DNA from: Laceyella tengchongensis
GTDB taxonomy: Bacteria; Bacillota; Bacilli; Thermoactinomycetales; Thermoactinomycetaceae
DNA: 64,000 nt
Direction: 5' to 3'
NCBI RefSeq assembly: GCF_900182735.1
Contig: NZ_FXTU01000003.1
Location: 310,001 to 374,000 of the forward strand
Positions 1-7,921 of this stretch are shown here, piece by piece. Made by a program: the position numbers and the translations under genes. Position 1 is the stretch's first letter. Every line of letters begins with the position of its first letter. The notes under the pieces are model-generated. The model saw only the letters and a program-made list of their open reading frames with translations. It ran no database searches and was not told the DNA's origin.

Positions 1-153
1 TTTCTTATACGCATCCATCAACTGCGAGTATTTTTCTTCAAATATCGCTTGCCAGTTTTTAGTGATGTGCTCATTGATATACTGGGCAATGACATCGATG
101 CGATTCCCTTCGCTTTCGGCGAGGATTTGCGGAAGTGGCTTCATTGCGCTCAT
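1..153 (-). CDS. Unrecognised protein, N-terminal part (runs off window)
   Basis: An open frame starts at an ATG at 153, preceded by an AAAGGGG ribosome binding site about 8 bases upstream, and stays open to base 1. It gives 51 residues beginning MSAMKPLPQILAESEGNR. The visible part is hydrophilic and helical, with no signal peptide or membrane segment. I do not recognise the family. The gene is 3' truncated by the window edge, so its length and domain content cannot be judged. It is transcribed divergently from nothing on its left that can be seen, and the VOC gene on the same strand lies upstream of it. Confidence 0.6.
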   Translation of the reverse strand, partial: MSAMKPLPQILAESEGNRIDVIAQYINEHITKNWQAIFEEKYSQLMDAYKK

Positions 154-320
154 CTTTAGCCCCTTTCAAAATGCCGATTTCCAATAGCAACAAAACTGCC
201 TTTTCCTATTTCATTATACAACATAGCAAATGAACAATAAAAACATTCCTTAATTTTTAAAACAATTCATCGCCAGCACATCTCATCCGCTTACTCCAAG
301 CCGGAAAGCTCAACGCCCGC

Positions 321-731
321 TCAACCACCCCAGCTTAATTGCCAAGAAACACCGTATCGATCGGCAACCCAAGCGAATTTTTTGCTAAACGGATACGAAT
401 CTAACGGCATGAGCACTCCTCCGCCTTGGGATAGTTTCACAAACAGCTCGTCAATTTCACTTTCTGTCTCACAGGTGACAAACAATGAAATCGCGGGCGT
501 AAAGGTAAATTCATGTTTGATAGGACTGTCCATGCACATGAACCGTTGTCCATTGAGTGAGAAAACCGCTTGCGCCACTTTCCCACTCGCCTCGCTCCCA
601 TCGTCTTCATGACGGGACAAGGTGAGAATTTCTGCCTGCTTGAACAAAGAAACATAAAAATTCATCGCTTCTTCGGCCTTGCCTTCGAACATTAAAAAGG
701 TCGTGATTTTCTGATTCGCATTCTCCATCAT
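321..731 (-). CDS. VOC / PhnB-like superfamily protein
   Basis: About 136 residues with the pattern of the PhnB-like branch of the vicinal-oxygen-chelate (glyoxalase/bleomycin resistance) fold: an N-terminal ITTFLMFEGKAEEAMNFY segment, a central FMCMDSP strand and a C-terminal SKKFAWVADRYGVSWQL strand. These are usually small cytosolic dimers. Many are annotated as 3-demethylubiquinone methyltransferase-like, but the true reaction is generally unknown and I do not assign one. The start is the ATG at 731, about 10 bases after an AAAGGGG site. A TTG at 737 lies too close to that site, and an ATG at 728 is also possible. It is monocistronic here. Confidence 0.8.
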   Translation of the reverse strand: MMENANQKITTFLMFEGKAEEAMNFYVSLFKQAEILTLSRHEDDGSEASGKVAQAVFSLNGQRFMCMDSPIKHEFTFTPAISLFVTCETESEIDELFVKLSQGGGVLMPLDSYPFSKKFAWVADRYGVSWQLSWGG

Positions 732-892
732 TGGCAATCAACCCCTTTGATCGGAAAGGATAAAACGCTCTTTCTTCCAGTGTCGACAAAAGCGCCCATT
801 CCCATTCTCTTCCCATCCATAACATGGATCATCGAGATGACGGAATGATCAAAATTGGAATATAATAATCTATGAAAGCTATGTTTCCCTAG

Positions 893-1021
893 GGGGTGTC
901 TGGCAAATCAAGTTGTTAGAGAAGATGGGGTGGAAAAACCTTTTCTCGAGGAGCGCTGATGCACAAGTGAAGCGAATGAGAAAAGGGTTTTGGAACCGCT
1001 GGCCTATTCATCAGACACGCT
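893..1021. mobile_element. MITE copy A (about 129 bp, IS5-like ends)
   Basis: The element begins GGGGTGTCTGG and ends CAGACACGCTC, so the ends carry an inverted GTGTCTG repeat. It is flanked by CTAG at 889-892 and 1022-1025, which looks like target duplication. Inside, AAAAACCTTTTCTC and GAGAAAAGGGTTTT form a second inverted repeat, so the whole unit can fold into a long hairpin. It has no coding capacity. A near-identical copy lies at 41412-41540 and a truncated one at 38727-38782. The ends resemble those of IS5-family (ISL2/IS427-like) insertion sequences, which is an inference from the terminal sequence. Confidence 0.75.
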
Positions 1022-1081
1022 CTAGTCAGCAACATAGCTCATTTTTAACCCCTTTTCATTTCGAAAGAAAGGATCAGTCCA

Positions 1082-1492
1082 ATGAAAAAACCCTTCGCCA
1101 TTTTGTGTGCGGCGACTATCGCCGCGGCCGCACTGCTCCCGTTCACCGCAAACTCGGTTTTCGCAAGTGTTCCGCGATATGCTTTTGAAACGGAAGATGG
1201 AAAGTGGGACGGCCATGTCTATAATCCCGAGGTAGTGGGCGATGTGGAAATCGTCCTTGTCCACCCGCTGTACGCCAAATATACTAACGGCAAAACTGTG
1301 AAGCTTAAGGACACGTCCAAACTGTGGGTACGCCTTTGCGAAGCCAACACCCGTACCTGCACCGCCTATTACAACCTGGCTAGCGGCAAAGCGCAGTTTG
1401 ACAATGTGCAAGTCGGACACTTTTATGTTGATGTGAAGGACGAACTCCCCAATGCACATGTGTCCGGGCAGTTAGATGTTGTGTTTAAATGA
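1082..1492 (+). CDS. Small secreted protein of unknown function
   Basis: 136 residues with a clear Sec signal peptide: MKKPF, a hydrophobic alanine-rich core and a probable cleavage near residue 28 (SVFA-S). The mature part is about 108 residues, beta-rich by appearance, with two Cys in LCEANTRTC that could form a disulfide. An AGAAAGGA site precedes the ATG. I do not recognise the family. A decayed fragment of a second copy sits at 3240-3283, just before the Eis-like gene, which suggests the pair was once duplicated together. A terminator hairpin follows at 1527-1560, so it is probably monocistronic. Confidence 0.8.
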   Translation: MKKPFAILCAATIAAAALLPFTANSVFASVPRYAFETEDGKWDGHVYNPEVVGDVEIVLVHPLYAKYTNGKTVKLKDTSKLWVRLCEANTRTCTAYYNLASGKAQFDNVQVGHFYVDVKDELPNAHVSGQLDVVFK

Positions 1493-1526
1493 TCTCCCTC
1501 AAAGTAACCCGGAGTGCTTTTCCCAA

Positions 1527-1560
1527 AAGCCAAGGCTATCAAGCCTTGGCTTCACATTTT
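1527..1560 (+). terminator. Rho-independent terminator
   Basis: AAGCCAAGGCT, loop ATCA, AGCCTTGGCTT, then a T-rich tail. It closes the secreted-protein gene. Its position also shows that the next gene must start downstream of it, at 1613. Confidence 0.85.
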
Positions 1561-1612
1561 AAACATTCCAAATATTATACCTGCCACTTCCCAAAATGAA
1601 AGGAAGATACCA

Positions 1613-2572
1613 TTGAGTGTTCACCAAGAACTGATACAACTTATTCAAGCTGGCAAAGAAGGACTAGGAATAGACTTTAAACGAACCGAGTACACTCGGG
1701 AAAAACAAACAGATTTAATCAAAGATCTGATTTCTATGGCCAATGCTCCTTTTGATGGAAAGAGATACATCATCATTGGAGTTGACGTAGAAGGAGATTG
1801 CATTTCTATTTTTCCCCTTCAAAACATTACTGACGATGCTGAATATCAACAACTAGTTCGCGAATTTGTCGAGCCTACAATTCCTTTTACTTACTATGAT
1901 TTTGAATATGAGGGAAAAACCCTTGCCGTATTTGAAATAAAAGGATGTGAAAACCCTCCTTACATGATAAAAAAAGATCTCCAACGAGGAAAGACTATCT
2001 TGAAAAAAGGAGATTCTTGGATTCGTACAGGAAGCCGTAACGACCGATTAAGTCGTAGGGACTTAGATGATCTGGTTCAATTCCGTAATCGAAATCAGGA
2101 AAAAACGATTCTCTCGATTGACGAGATTAAAAAAATGGTCTATTATTCACATCCAAATGATTGGACTTGGATAGAAGAAGATATTGCCATATTAAATGAA
2201 AATCCTATGATATCTCTTAATGTTGATAGGTCTAAAGATCGCGATTATTATGAAGAGTGGTTGGATAAATTTGTTGATAATAAAGGGCGCTACAAAGTTT
2301 ACAGAATCCAATATTTCCAACAAACTATTAATACATTTGATGTTGTTGTGGTAGATGGCGGACGTAAAGAAATACCTGTACCAAAGCTCTATAAAGATCG
2401 TGTAGAGTCCTTTCAAATTGAACATAACCATAGAAAACTGTACGACAAAATGTATATTACATATGAACAATACAATTTAGGCCGCGTTGTTAACCGTTCG
2501 GTATTCCCAGGTGATTATGATCGTTACTTGCGCCAAGGAGGCATCGACTTCGTTAAAGATGATCTTATCTAA
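1613..2572 (+). CDS. AlbA_2 (Schlafen-like) domain protein
   Basis: About 319 residues. The first 160 have the AlbA_2 pattern: a short helix, GLGIDFKRTEY with the conserved acidic/FK strand, DLIKDLISMANAPF and the strand YIIIGVDVEGD. This fold is found in putative DNA-binding or nuclease-like regulators, often in accessory and defence contexts. The C-terminal half is not recognised. The start is taken as TTG 1613 because an AAAGGAAG site precedes it and the longer frame would overlap the upstream terminator. The gene is clearly more AT-rich than its neighbours and sits inside a decayed duplication, both signs of transfer. Role not assigned. Confidence 0.72.
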   Translation: MSVHQELIQLIQAGKEGLGIDFKRTEYTREKQTDLIKDLISMANAPFDGKRYIIIGVDVEGDCISIFPLQNITDDAEYQQLVREFVEPTIPFTYYDFEYEGKTLAVFEIKGCENPPYMIKKDLQRGKTILKKGDSWIRTGSRNDRLSRRDLDDLVQFRNRNQEKTILSIDEIKKMVYYSHPNDWTWIEEDIAILNENPMISLNVDRSKDRDYYEEWLDKFVDNKGRYKVYRIQYFQQTINTFDVVVVDGGRKEIPVPKLYKDRVESFQIEHNHRKLYDKMYITYEQYNLGRVVNRSVFPGDYDRYLRQGGIDFVKDDLI

Positions 2573-2651
2573 GTTCTATAAAACAATAAACAGTCTTTAT
2601 TTATACAAAGCTTGAATATCTTTATAATTGTAATCAAAGACCAAAGAATGA

Positions 2652-2822
2652 CACGCTTTTCTATTGGAGGCGGACATTTCAGACATGTTGGCGTTGCATC
2701 AAAGGTGAAAGAACGCACGGGATGATTGCCGTAATAGAATAAGACCGAAAATACTTATTTAGCGGAAAGAGCCGGCTGCGTAGCTGGCCTTTTCCGCTTT
2801 TTTTGCGCAATCAGACCAATCC
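2652..2822 (+). pseudogene. Decayed fragment of a second Eis-like acetyltransferase gene
   Basis: Bases 2652-2760 align closely with 3803-3921 of the intact acetyltransferase gene; both contain GACATGTTGG, then TTGCATC, then GGGATGATTGCCG. After an internal deletion, 2761-2822 aligns with about 4048-4110 (GAGCCGGCTGC and CAGaCCAAT are shared). The fragment has stops and no open frame. With the secreted-protein fragment at 3240-3283 it shows that the region once held two copies of a secreted-protein/acetyltransferase pair. Confidence 0.8.
2762..2804 (+). terminator. Terminator-like hairpin inside the acetyltransferase relic
   Basis: GCGGAAAGAGCCGGCT at 2762-2777 and AGCTGGCCTTTTCCGC at 2782-2797 form a long stem followed by seven T. 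It could end transcription of the AlbA_2 gene. The sequence derives from former coding DNA, so its function is inferred from structure alone. Confidence 0.65.
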
Positions 2823-2829
2823 GTATCCT

Positions 2830-3159
2830 TTACTTCGTAAGTTCAACGATCATCGGCTTATCAGTAATAACCACTTCCTTTTTCTTGCTTCCTAACTGTA
2901 TGATATATTTTTTTCCTGGTACTAGCTGATCTTTTATCTCTCCATTTTCATTGGTTAATCCTGCTTTAGGTATTGCACCTACACTATCCCTTTCTTCTTC
3001 AGGAATAACCGCTTCAATGCCGACTGCTATTCTAGAAACGGGCTTCCCTTCTTGATCCAGAACGCGAATAGTAACAGGACTTAACTTAGGTTGCTTACTT
3101 TCTTCATGGGCACAACCCGCTAATATGAAGCAAGCAAGGATACCAGCTAAGATTCGCAA
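2830..3159 (-). CDS. Small lipoprotein with prealbumin-like domain
   Basis: 109 residues. A short type II signal peptide ends in the lipobox LAGC, placing the lipidated Cys at residue 16. The mature part has the pattern of a carboxypeptidase-regulatory-like or transthyretin-like beta sandwich (VTIRVLDQEGKPV, GLTNENGEIKD). It is expected to sit on the outer face of the membrane. TTG 3159 is chosen because an AAAGGAG site lies 7 bases upstream and a signal peptide would otherwise be buried in a long N-terminus. AT-rich; transcribed away from the Eis-like gene. Partner and function unknown. Confidence 0.75.
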   Translation of the reverse strand: MRILAGILACFILAGCAHEESKQPKLSPVTIRVLDQEGKPVSRIAVGIEAVIPEEERDSVGAIPKAGLTNENGEIKDQLVPGKKYIIQLGSKKKEVVITDKPMIVELTK

Positions 3160-3239
3160 TTTCGATCTCCTTTCTATAAAACACCTGTATTTTAATTTTA
3201 TAAATATATATAATCTTACTATAGCATGCATTTCTTACA

Positions 3240-3283
3240 TTTTTATGTTGATGCGACGGACAAACTCCCCAACGCATGTGTCT
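3240..3283 (+). pseudogene. 3' fragment of a second secreted-protein gene
   Basis: TTTTATGTTGATG, then ACAAACTCCCCAA, match 1430-1475 near the end of the intact secreted-protein gene with a few substitutions. Only about 45 bp survive, immediately upstream of the Eis-like gene. Confidence 0.75.
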
Positions 3284-3332
3284 TTACTTTTGAAATCCGA
3301 CTGTACGACGGACTTGAGAGAGGATGAACATA

Positions 3333-4586
3333 ATGGGCGTGATCCGCGCCATTAAACAAAACGAAATCGACCGATTGATCACCTTGGTTACCAATGCTTA
3401 TCCATCTTTTGACGCTACAAAGGAAGAAGTTGTGCAACCGTTCAGAGAGCAAGTTGCCGCCACCATCAAAGAGCCGGGAAACTCCCATTTTTACGGCTAT
3501 TACCGCGATGAACAATTGTTGGGGATTATGCGTTTGTACGACTATACCGTTCATTGGCACGGTTCCAACCTATTGGCCGGAGGCGTAGGTAGCGTAGCGG
3601 TGGACTTGCTTCACAAAAAGGAGAAAATCGCCAAAGAATTGATCACTTACTTCCTGCGGCACTATCGCAATCAAGGCGCTCACATTGCCTTCCTCTATTC
3701 ATTCCGCCCAGACTTTTACAAACGCATGGGCTTCGGCTTCGGCACCGAGTGGCACGAATACCGCGTAACCCCCAGCACCATCCCCAACGGTCAAGGCAAA
3801 GAGCGGCTCACTTTTCTGACAGAAGCAGACATTCCGGACATGTTGGCTTTGCATCGGCGGGTGACAGAACGAACGCATGGGATGATTGCCGCAACAGACC
3901 AAGATCTTAAGCGCTTATTCAGTATGAAACAAAACCGCATAGTCGGGTATGTCAACGGACATGGCCTTCAGGGATACATGGGGTTCCAGTACCGCAACAA
4001 TCATTCCAAAAACGATTTTCATAACGACTTGCATGTCAACCAATGGATTGCGGAAGAGCCGGCTGCACATCAAGCTTTTTTCGCCTTTTTACGTAGCCAG
4101 GCCGACCAATTTCAGCGGATTGTGTTCTATGTGCAGGACCCTGAATTTCATCATTTGTTCGATGATCCACGTAATGACACAAACAATATGATCCCTCCGT
4201 TGTCGCACGAGGTTCGCACGACGGGAATCGGCCTCATGGTTCGTATCCTGGATGCCAAACGTGCCCTCTCGACATCGACCATCTATCCCTTTGGCAATGT
4301 GGACGCCACCTTCACCTTCGAGATCAGAGACACTTTTTTGGCGGAAAACGAACAGCGATTCACCATTACGTTCACAAATGGGAAGCCCGCGTTGCGCGAC
4401 TTTGTCGACAAAGCACCCGTCGTTCGCATGGACATCAGCGATTTGTCTGCGCTTCTGTACGGAGCAGTCTCCCTCAACACCTTGCTCAACTACGGCAAAG
4501 CGACCATTTCAGATGCACAATGGACGCAAACATTGCGTGCCTTGTTTCCCAAAGCGGCTTTCCCTGTTTGCGACACCTTTTTTTAA
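3333..4586 (+). CDS. Eis-like GNAT N-acetyltransferase
   Basis: 417 residues, the usual length of the Eis family: an N-terminal GNAT domain (about 1-150, with the acetyl-CoA loop region around VGSVAVDLLHKKEKIAKELI), a second GNAT-like domain, and a C-terminal SCP2-like domain (about 290-417). Family members acetylate amines and can modify aminoglycosides, but the substrate cannot be read from sequence. The ATG at 3333 is chosen because the GAGAGG site lies 9 bases upstream; the ATG at 3324 abuts it. A strong terminator follows. A relic of a second copy lies at 2652-2822. Confidence 0.85.
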   Translation: MGVIRAIKQNEIDRLITLVTNAYPSFDATKEEVVQPFREQVAATIKEPGNSHFYGYYRDEQLLGIMRLYDYTVHWHGSNLLAGGVGSVAVDLLHKKEKIAKELITYFLRHYRNQGAHIAFLYSFRPDFYKRMGFGFGTEWHEYRVTPSTIPNGQGKERLTFLTEADIPDMLALHRRVTERTHGMIAATDQDLKRLFSMKQNRIVGYVNGHGLQGYMGFQYRNNHSKNDFHNDLHVNQWIAEEPAAHQAFFAFLRSQADQFQRIVFYVQDPEFHHLFDDPRNDTNNMIPPLSHEVRTTGIGLMVRILDAKRALSTSTIYPFGNVDATFTFEIRDTFLAENEQRFTITFTNGKPALRDFVDKAPVVRMDISDLSALLYGAVSLNTLLNYGKATISDAQWTQTLRALFPKAAFPVCDTFF

Positions 4587-4625
4587 AAAAACCCATCCCC
4601 CTCATTTTGCCGGGGGATGGGTTTT
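4587..4625 (+). terminator. Rho-independent terminator
   Basis: AAAACCCATCCCCC, a ten-base loop and GGGGGATGGGTTTT form a 14-bp stem directly after the acetyltransferase stop codon. The A/T symmetry would also allow it to act for the minus-strand gene at 4675. Confidence 0.9.
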
Positions 4626-4674
4626 CGATCACATCGCAAATCAGCATCGAAGACAAGCCATCTGAATTCTGAAA

Positions 4675-4968
4675 CTACTCATCTCGAACCGCTTGCACTT
4701 GGTTGAGCATATCCATCTGTTTGTCGGTTCGGTCATCAATACAAATGTTGGTGATGATCCGACTGGCTCCATTGGACATGGCGTTTTGGTGAATCTGCAT
4801 GGCAAGCTCCATCAGCCGGGGCACATCTCCCTCGATCACCGTCGCTGTGGGCGTGACCTGATAATTAAATCCGTTTTTTTCAATCAGTTTGACAGCATCA
4901 TCCACATAAGAGCTGAAGCTCGCTGTGCCGGTGCCAACAGGAACCACACTAATTTCAAGCAAAGCCAT
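4675..4968 (-). CDS. MTH1187-family thiamine-binding protein
   Basis: 97 residues matching the small MTH1187/YqgV (former DUF77) family: MALLEISVVPVGTGTASFSSYV at the start, a central NYQVTPTATVIEGD strand and the C-terminal ICIDDRTDKQMDMLNQV. These form ferredoxin-like oligomers; relatives bind thiamine-type ligands, and a thiamine supply role is inferred from the family only. Two adjacent ATG codons (4971, 4968) follow a GGAGGGG site; 4968 has the better spacing. No thiamine genes lie nearby, so context adds nothing. Confidence 0.82.
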   Translation of the reverse strand: MALLEISVVPVGTGTASFSSYVDDAVKLIEKNGFNYQVTPTATVIEGDVPRLMELAMQIHQNAMSNGASRIITNICIDDRTDKQMDMLNQVQAVRDE

Positions 4969-5096
4969 CATTACCCCTCCTCGGTCTAACAATTCACTAC
5001 ATAAGGTGCACAAACACCGGCTAGGCTATTCAGGCCATGGCTTTTGCCTTCTCCGCGGTGTTATCCTTGGTGATCCATCCCTTTTGCAACCCCTTA

Positions 5097-5146
5097 TTGA
5101 CCATATGGTCAAAGCGCGATAAGATGATATTGACCGTATGGTCAAT
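5097..5146 (+). promoter_or_regulatory. rph promoter with two palindromic operators
   Basis: TTGACC at 5097-5102 and TAAGAT at 5120-5125, 17 bases apart, form a SigA-type promoter. Operator 1, TTGACCATATGGTCAA (5097-5112), covers the -35 box. Operator 2, ATTGACCGTATGGTCAAT (5129-5146), covers the probable start site. Their centres are 33 bp apart, about three helical turns. The shape fits a TetR-type dimeric repressor. No such regulator gene is in the window. Confidence 0.8.
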
Positions 5147-5172
5147 ACCCTGCGCGTTTAAGGAGTAGAGAC

Positions 5173-7845
5173 ATGGAAACCTATGTTATGCATTTCCATG
5201 AGATTGATCAGACGCATGTGAGCGAAGTCGGCGGCAAAGGGGCCAACCTCGGTGAGTTATGCAAGGCCGGATTTCCTGTACCCCCCGGTTTTTGCATCAC
5301 GACATCTGCTTACCGTGATTTTGTCGGGTCCAGCGGCGAGTTTGATGAGTGGTTGAATGAGCTTGCGAAGTTAAAACCGGAACAGCTGGATCAGATTAGC
5401 TTTTGGGGACAACGGATTCGCAATCATCTGCTCTTCCTATCCCCTTCTGAGCAATTCACATCTGCCCTGTTCGACGCATGGAAAAAGGAAGGGACAGAAC
5501 GGGCTTATGCTGTTCGCTCTAGCGCGACAGCCGAAGACTTACCTACCGCTTCCTTTGCCGGACAACAGGAAACTTATCTGAACGTAAAAGGGTTTGACCC
5601 TCTCTTAGAAGCCGTTAAAAAGTGTTGGGCTTCCCTGTTTACTGACCGCGCGATTGTCTATCGCATCAAAAATGGATTTGACCACCGTTCCGTCCGCTTA
5701 TCCGTAGTCGTACAACAGATGGTAATCCCTGATGTCTCAGGGATCATGTTCACTGCCGACCCTATCACCGGGCACCGGAACACGGTATCCATCGATGCCG
5801 GATTCGGCTTGGGTGAAGCTTTTGTTTCCGGATTGGTCACCGCTGATCTGTACAAGGTGCGCGGCAACCGAATCAGCGACAAGCAAATCGCCACAAAACA
5901 AAAAGGCATCTTTGCCATGCCGCAAGGTGGCACGGAAACGAGAGACCTCCCTCCCGAACAACGACAAAAACAAGCATTGCCGGACGAGAAAATCTTGGAA
6001 CTGGCCGAGCTTGGACGGCGCATAAAAAAGCATTATGGCACGGAGCAAGACATCGAGTGGTGTCTGGAAGGCGACCGGTTTTTCATTTTGCAAAGCCGGC
6101 CCATCACCTCCCTTTACCCACTCCCATCCGCAAAGGAGACATCGCTCCGAATATATCTTTCGTTCGGCCACAAACAGATGATGACCGACTATATGAAGCC
6201 GCTTGGGATTTCGGTTTTACGCACCCTCGTCCCAATCAACAAGCAGTCCGTCCATTCTGAAAGCAACAGTCTGGTTGAAGCTGGCGGCAGATTGTTCTTA
6301 GATTGCACGCCTGCCTTGCATCTCACATCCATACGAAACAAAATTTGCGCAAACGCCGAACTGGATGATGATCTCCTTGCTCTGTCCAAGGCTATCAGAA
6401 TGGAAGAGTTTCAGCAAAGCCTTCCCCGCCGAGGGGTGAGACGTCAATTTTTCCGCACCTTCAAACGTATTTTTACTGTCTATGGCCGAGCCATCCCCCT
6501 GTGGATCAAGCTGTTCTATTTCGGTGACCCCCAGAAGGCAGCCAAACAGGCTCACATCACCTATCAACAAAATTTAGCTCGTTGCAGACAAAAGCTCTTA
6601 GGCCTGTCCGGCTCCGAACGGATGAAGGCGCTGCAGGACAGTGTGGCGCGAGACGTATTGAAGGCGTTGGCAGATTCATTAGCTTGCACCCTGGCGGGAT
6701 TGATGGCAGGAGTCATCCTGGAACGGCGCGTGAAGAAATGGTTGGGAGAAGAAGTGCCTCCCGCCCTGCACAAATCTCCGCCAGGCAATGTCACGAGTGA
6801 AATGGGCTTGATGATCGGCGATTTGGCAGATGCGGCAAGAGACTGCCCTGCATTGCTCCAATATCTTGAAACAGCGCAAGACGAAACGTTTTATGAGGGA
6901 TTGCGCAACATTGAAGGCGGCGAAGCCTTTCAAGCTAAACTTTCTGCATTTATGGAAAAGTACGGCATGCGCGCCCCCGGAGAGATTGATATTACGCGGG
7001 TTCGATACCGAGAGAAACCGACGTTGCTCGTTCCGTCCATTCTAAGCCATATCCGAAGCAATAAAGTGAATGAGCATCGCGAAAATTTCAATCGCGGGGA
7101 ACAGGAAGCGCATGAAACGATTCAATCTTTGCTTTCCCGGATCAGAAAAACGCGGGGCGGAGCGAGAAAAGCCAAACGGTTGGCGCGGTTGATCTCCATT
7201 TACCGCCATAACGTAGGCATCCGCGAACTGCCCAAGTACATCATCATCCGGCATTTTGCCCTCTTCAGGGAAGCGATCTTGGAAGAAGCAGAGCAACTAT
7301 GCCAGCAAGGTGTGTTAAAACAAAAAGAAGATATCTTTTATTTCACGTTGGATGAATTGGTCGCTTTGGTGGAACACCGCTTACCTGACGCCCAATCGCT
7401 GATCGACTCCCGTAAGCTGCAAGAAGCGCACTACAGCAAACTTTCACCCCCGCTCGTTATGACCAGCGACGGCGAAATATTTACAGCCGCCCGGCGCAAC
7501 GAAAAAGCCCCTCCCGGTGCATTGATCGGCATTCCCGCATCGGCAGGGATTGTAGAAGGATATGTCAAAGTCGTCCGAAGCCTGGAGGAAGGACGACTGA
7601 ACAAAGGGGATATTTTGGTCGCTCCCCACACGGATCCTGGGTGGACACCATTATTCCACTCAGCCAAAGCGCTCGTGACAGAGGTCGGCGGCTTGATGAC
7701 CCACGGCTCTGTCGTAGCCAGAGAATACGGCATCCCTGCTGTGGTCGGCGTGGAAAAGGCCACCACGCGCTTGAAAGATGGTCAATACATCCGCGTGGAC
7801 GGCACAAACGGCTATGTGGAAATTTTGGCAGACTCCGCCGATTAA
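5173..7845 (+). CDS. rph: Rifampicin phosphotransferase (Rph family)
   Basis: 890 residues in the three-part Rph order: an N-terminal ATP-grasp domain (GGKGAN at 20-25, VRSSATAEDLP from about 114), a variable central antibiotic-binding region, and a C-terminal swivelling domain with the phosphohistidine in GGLMTHGSVVARE (His844). The chain ends about 45 residues after that His, so the PEP-binding barrel of PEP synthase is absent, which favours Rph. Family enzymes inactivate rifamycins by ATP-dependent phosphorylation in the cytosol. AAGGAG precedes the ATG, and the upstream promoter carries two operators. It appears monocistronic, closed by the hairpin at 7854. Confidence 0.88.
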   Translation: METYVMHFHEIDQTHVSEVGGKGANLGELCKAGFPVPPGFCITTSAYRDFVGSSGEFDEWLNELAKLKPEQLDQISFWGQRIRNHLLFLSPSEQFTSALFDAWKKEGTERAYAVRSSATAEDLPTASFAGQQETYLNVKGFDPLLEAVKKCWASLFTDRAIVYRIKNGFDHRSVRLSVVVQQMVIPDVSGIMFTADPITGHRNTVSIDAGFGLGEAFVSGLVTADLYKVRGNRISDKQIATKQKGIFAMPQGGTETRDLPPEQRQKQALPDEKILELAELGRRIKKHYGTEQDIEWCLEGDRFFILQSRPITSLYPLPSAKETSLRIYLSFGHKQMMTDYMKPLGISVLRTLVPINKQSVHSESNSLVEAGGRLFLDCTPALHLTSIRNKICANAELDDDLLALSKAIRMEEFQQSLPRRGVRRQFFRTFKRIFTVYGRAIPLWIKLFYFGDPQKAAKQAHITYQQNLARCRQKLLGLSGSERMKALQDSVARDVLKALADSLACTLAGLMAGVILERRVKKWLGEEVPPALHKSPPGNVTSEMGLMIGDLADAARDCPALLQYLETAQDETFYEGLRNIEGGEAFQAKLSAFMEKYGMRAPGEIDITRVRYREKPTLLVPSILSHIRSNKVNEHRENFNRGEQEAHETIQSLLSRIRKTRGGARKAKRLARLISIYRHNVGIRELPKYIIIRHFALFREAILEEAEQLCQQGVLKQKEDIFYFTLDELVALVEHRLPDAQSLIDSRKLQEAHYSKLSPPLVMTSDGEIFTAARRNEKAPPGALIGIPASAGIVEGYVKVVRSLEEGRLNKGDILVAPHTDPGWTPLFHSAKALVTEVGGLMTHGSVVAREYGIPAVVGVEKATTRLKDGQYIRVDGTNGYVEILADSAD

Positions 7846-7853
7846 ACCAACGC

Positions 7854-7890
7854 AAAAAGGCAGGCACTGATCATGTGCCTGCCTTTCTTC
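7854..7890. terminator. Bidirectional terminator between rph and the nuclease gene
   Basis: AAAGGCAGGCAC, loop TGATCAT, GTGCCTGCCTTT with T-rich flanks on both strands, between convergent genes. Confidence 0.85.
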
Positions 7891-7921
7891 TCTATTTCCT
7901 GCCGATTCTGGCTTTTGCGCA

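Noticed and set aside
5173..7845. Phosphoenolpyruvate synthase (PpsA)
   Set aside because: The phosphohistidine domain is at the very C-terminus and the PEP-binding barrel is missing, which fits Rph instead.
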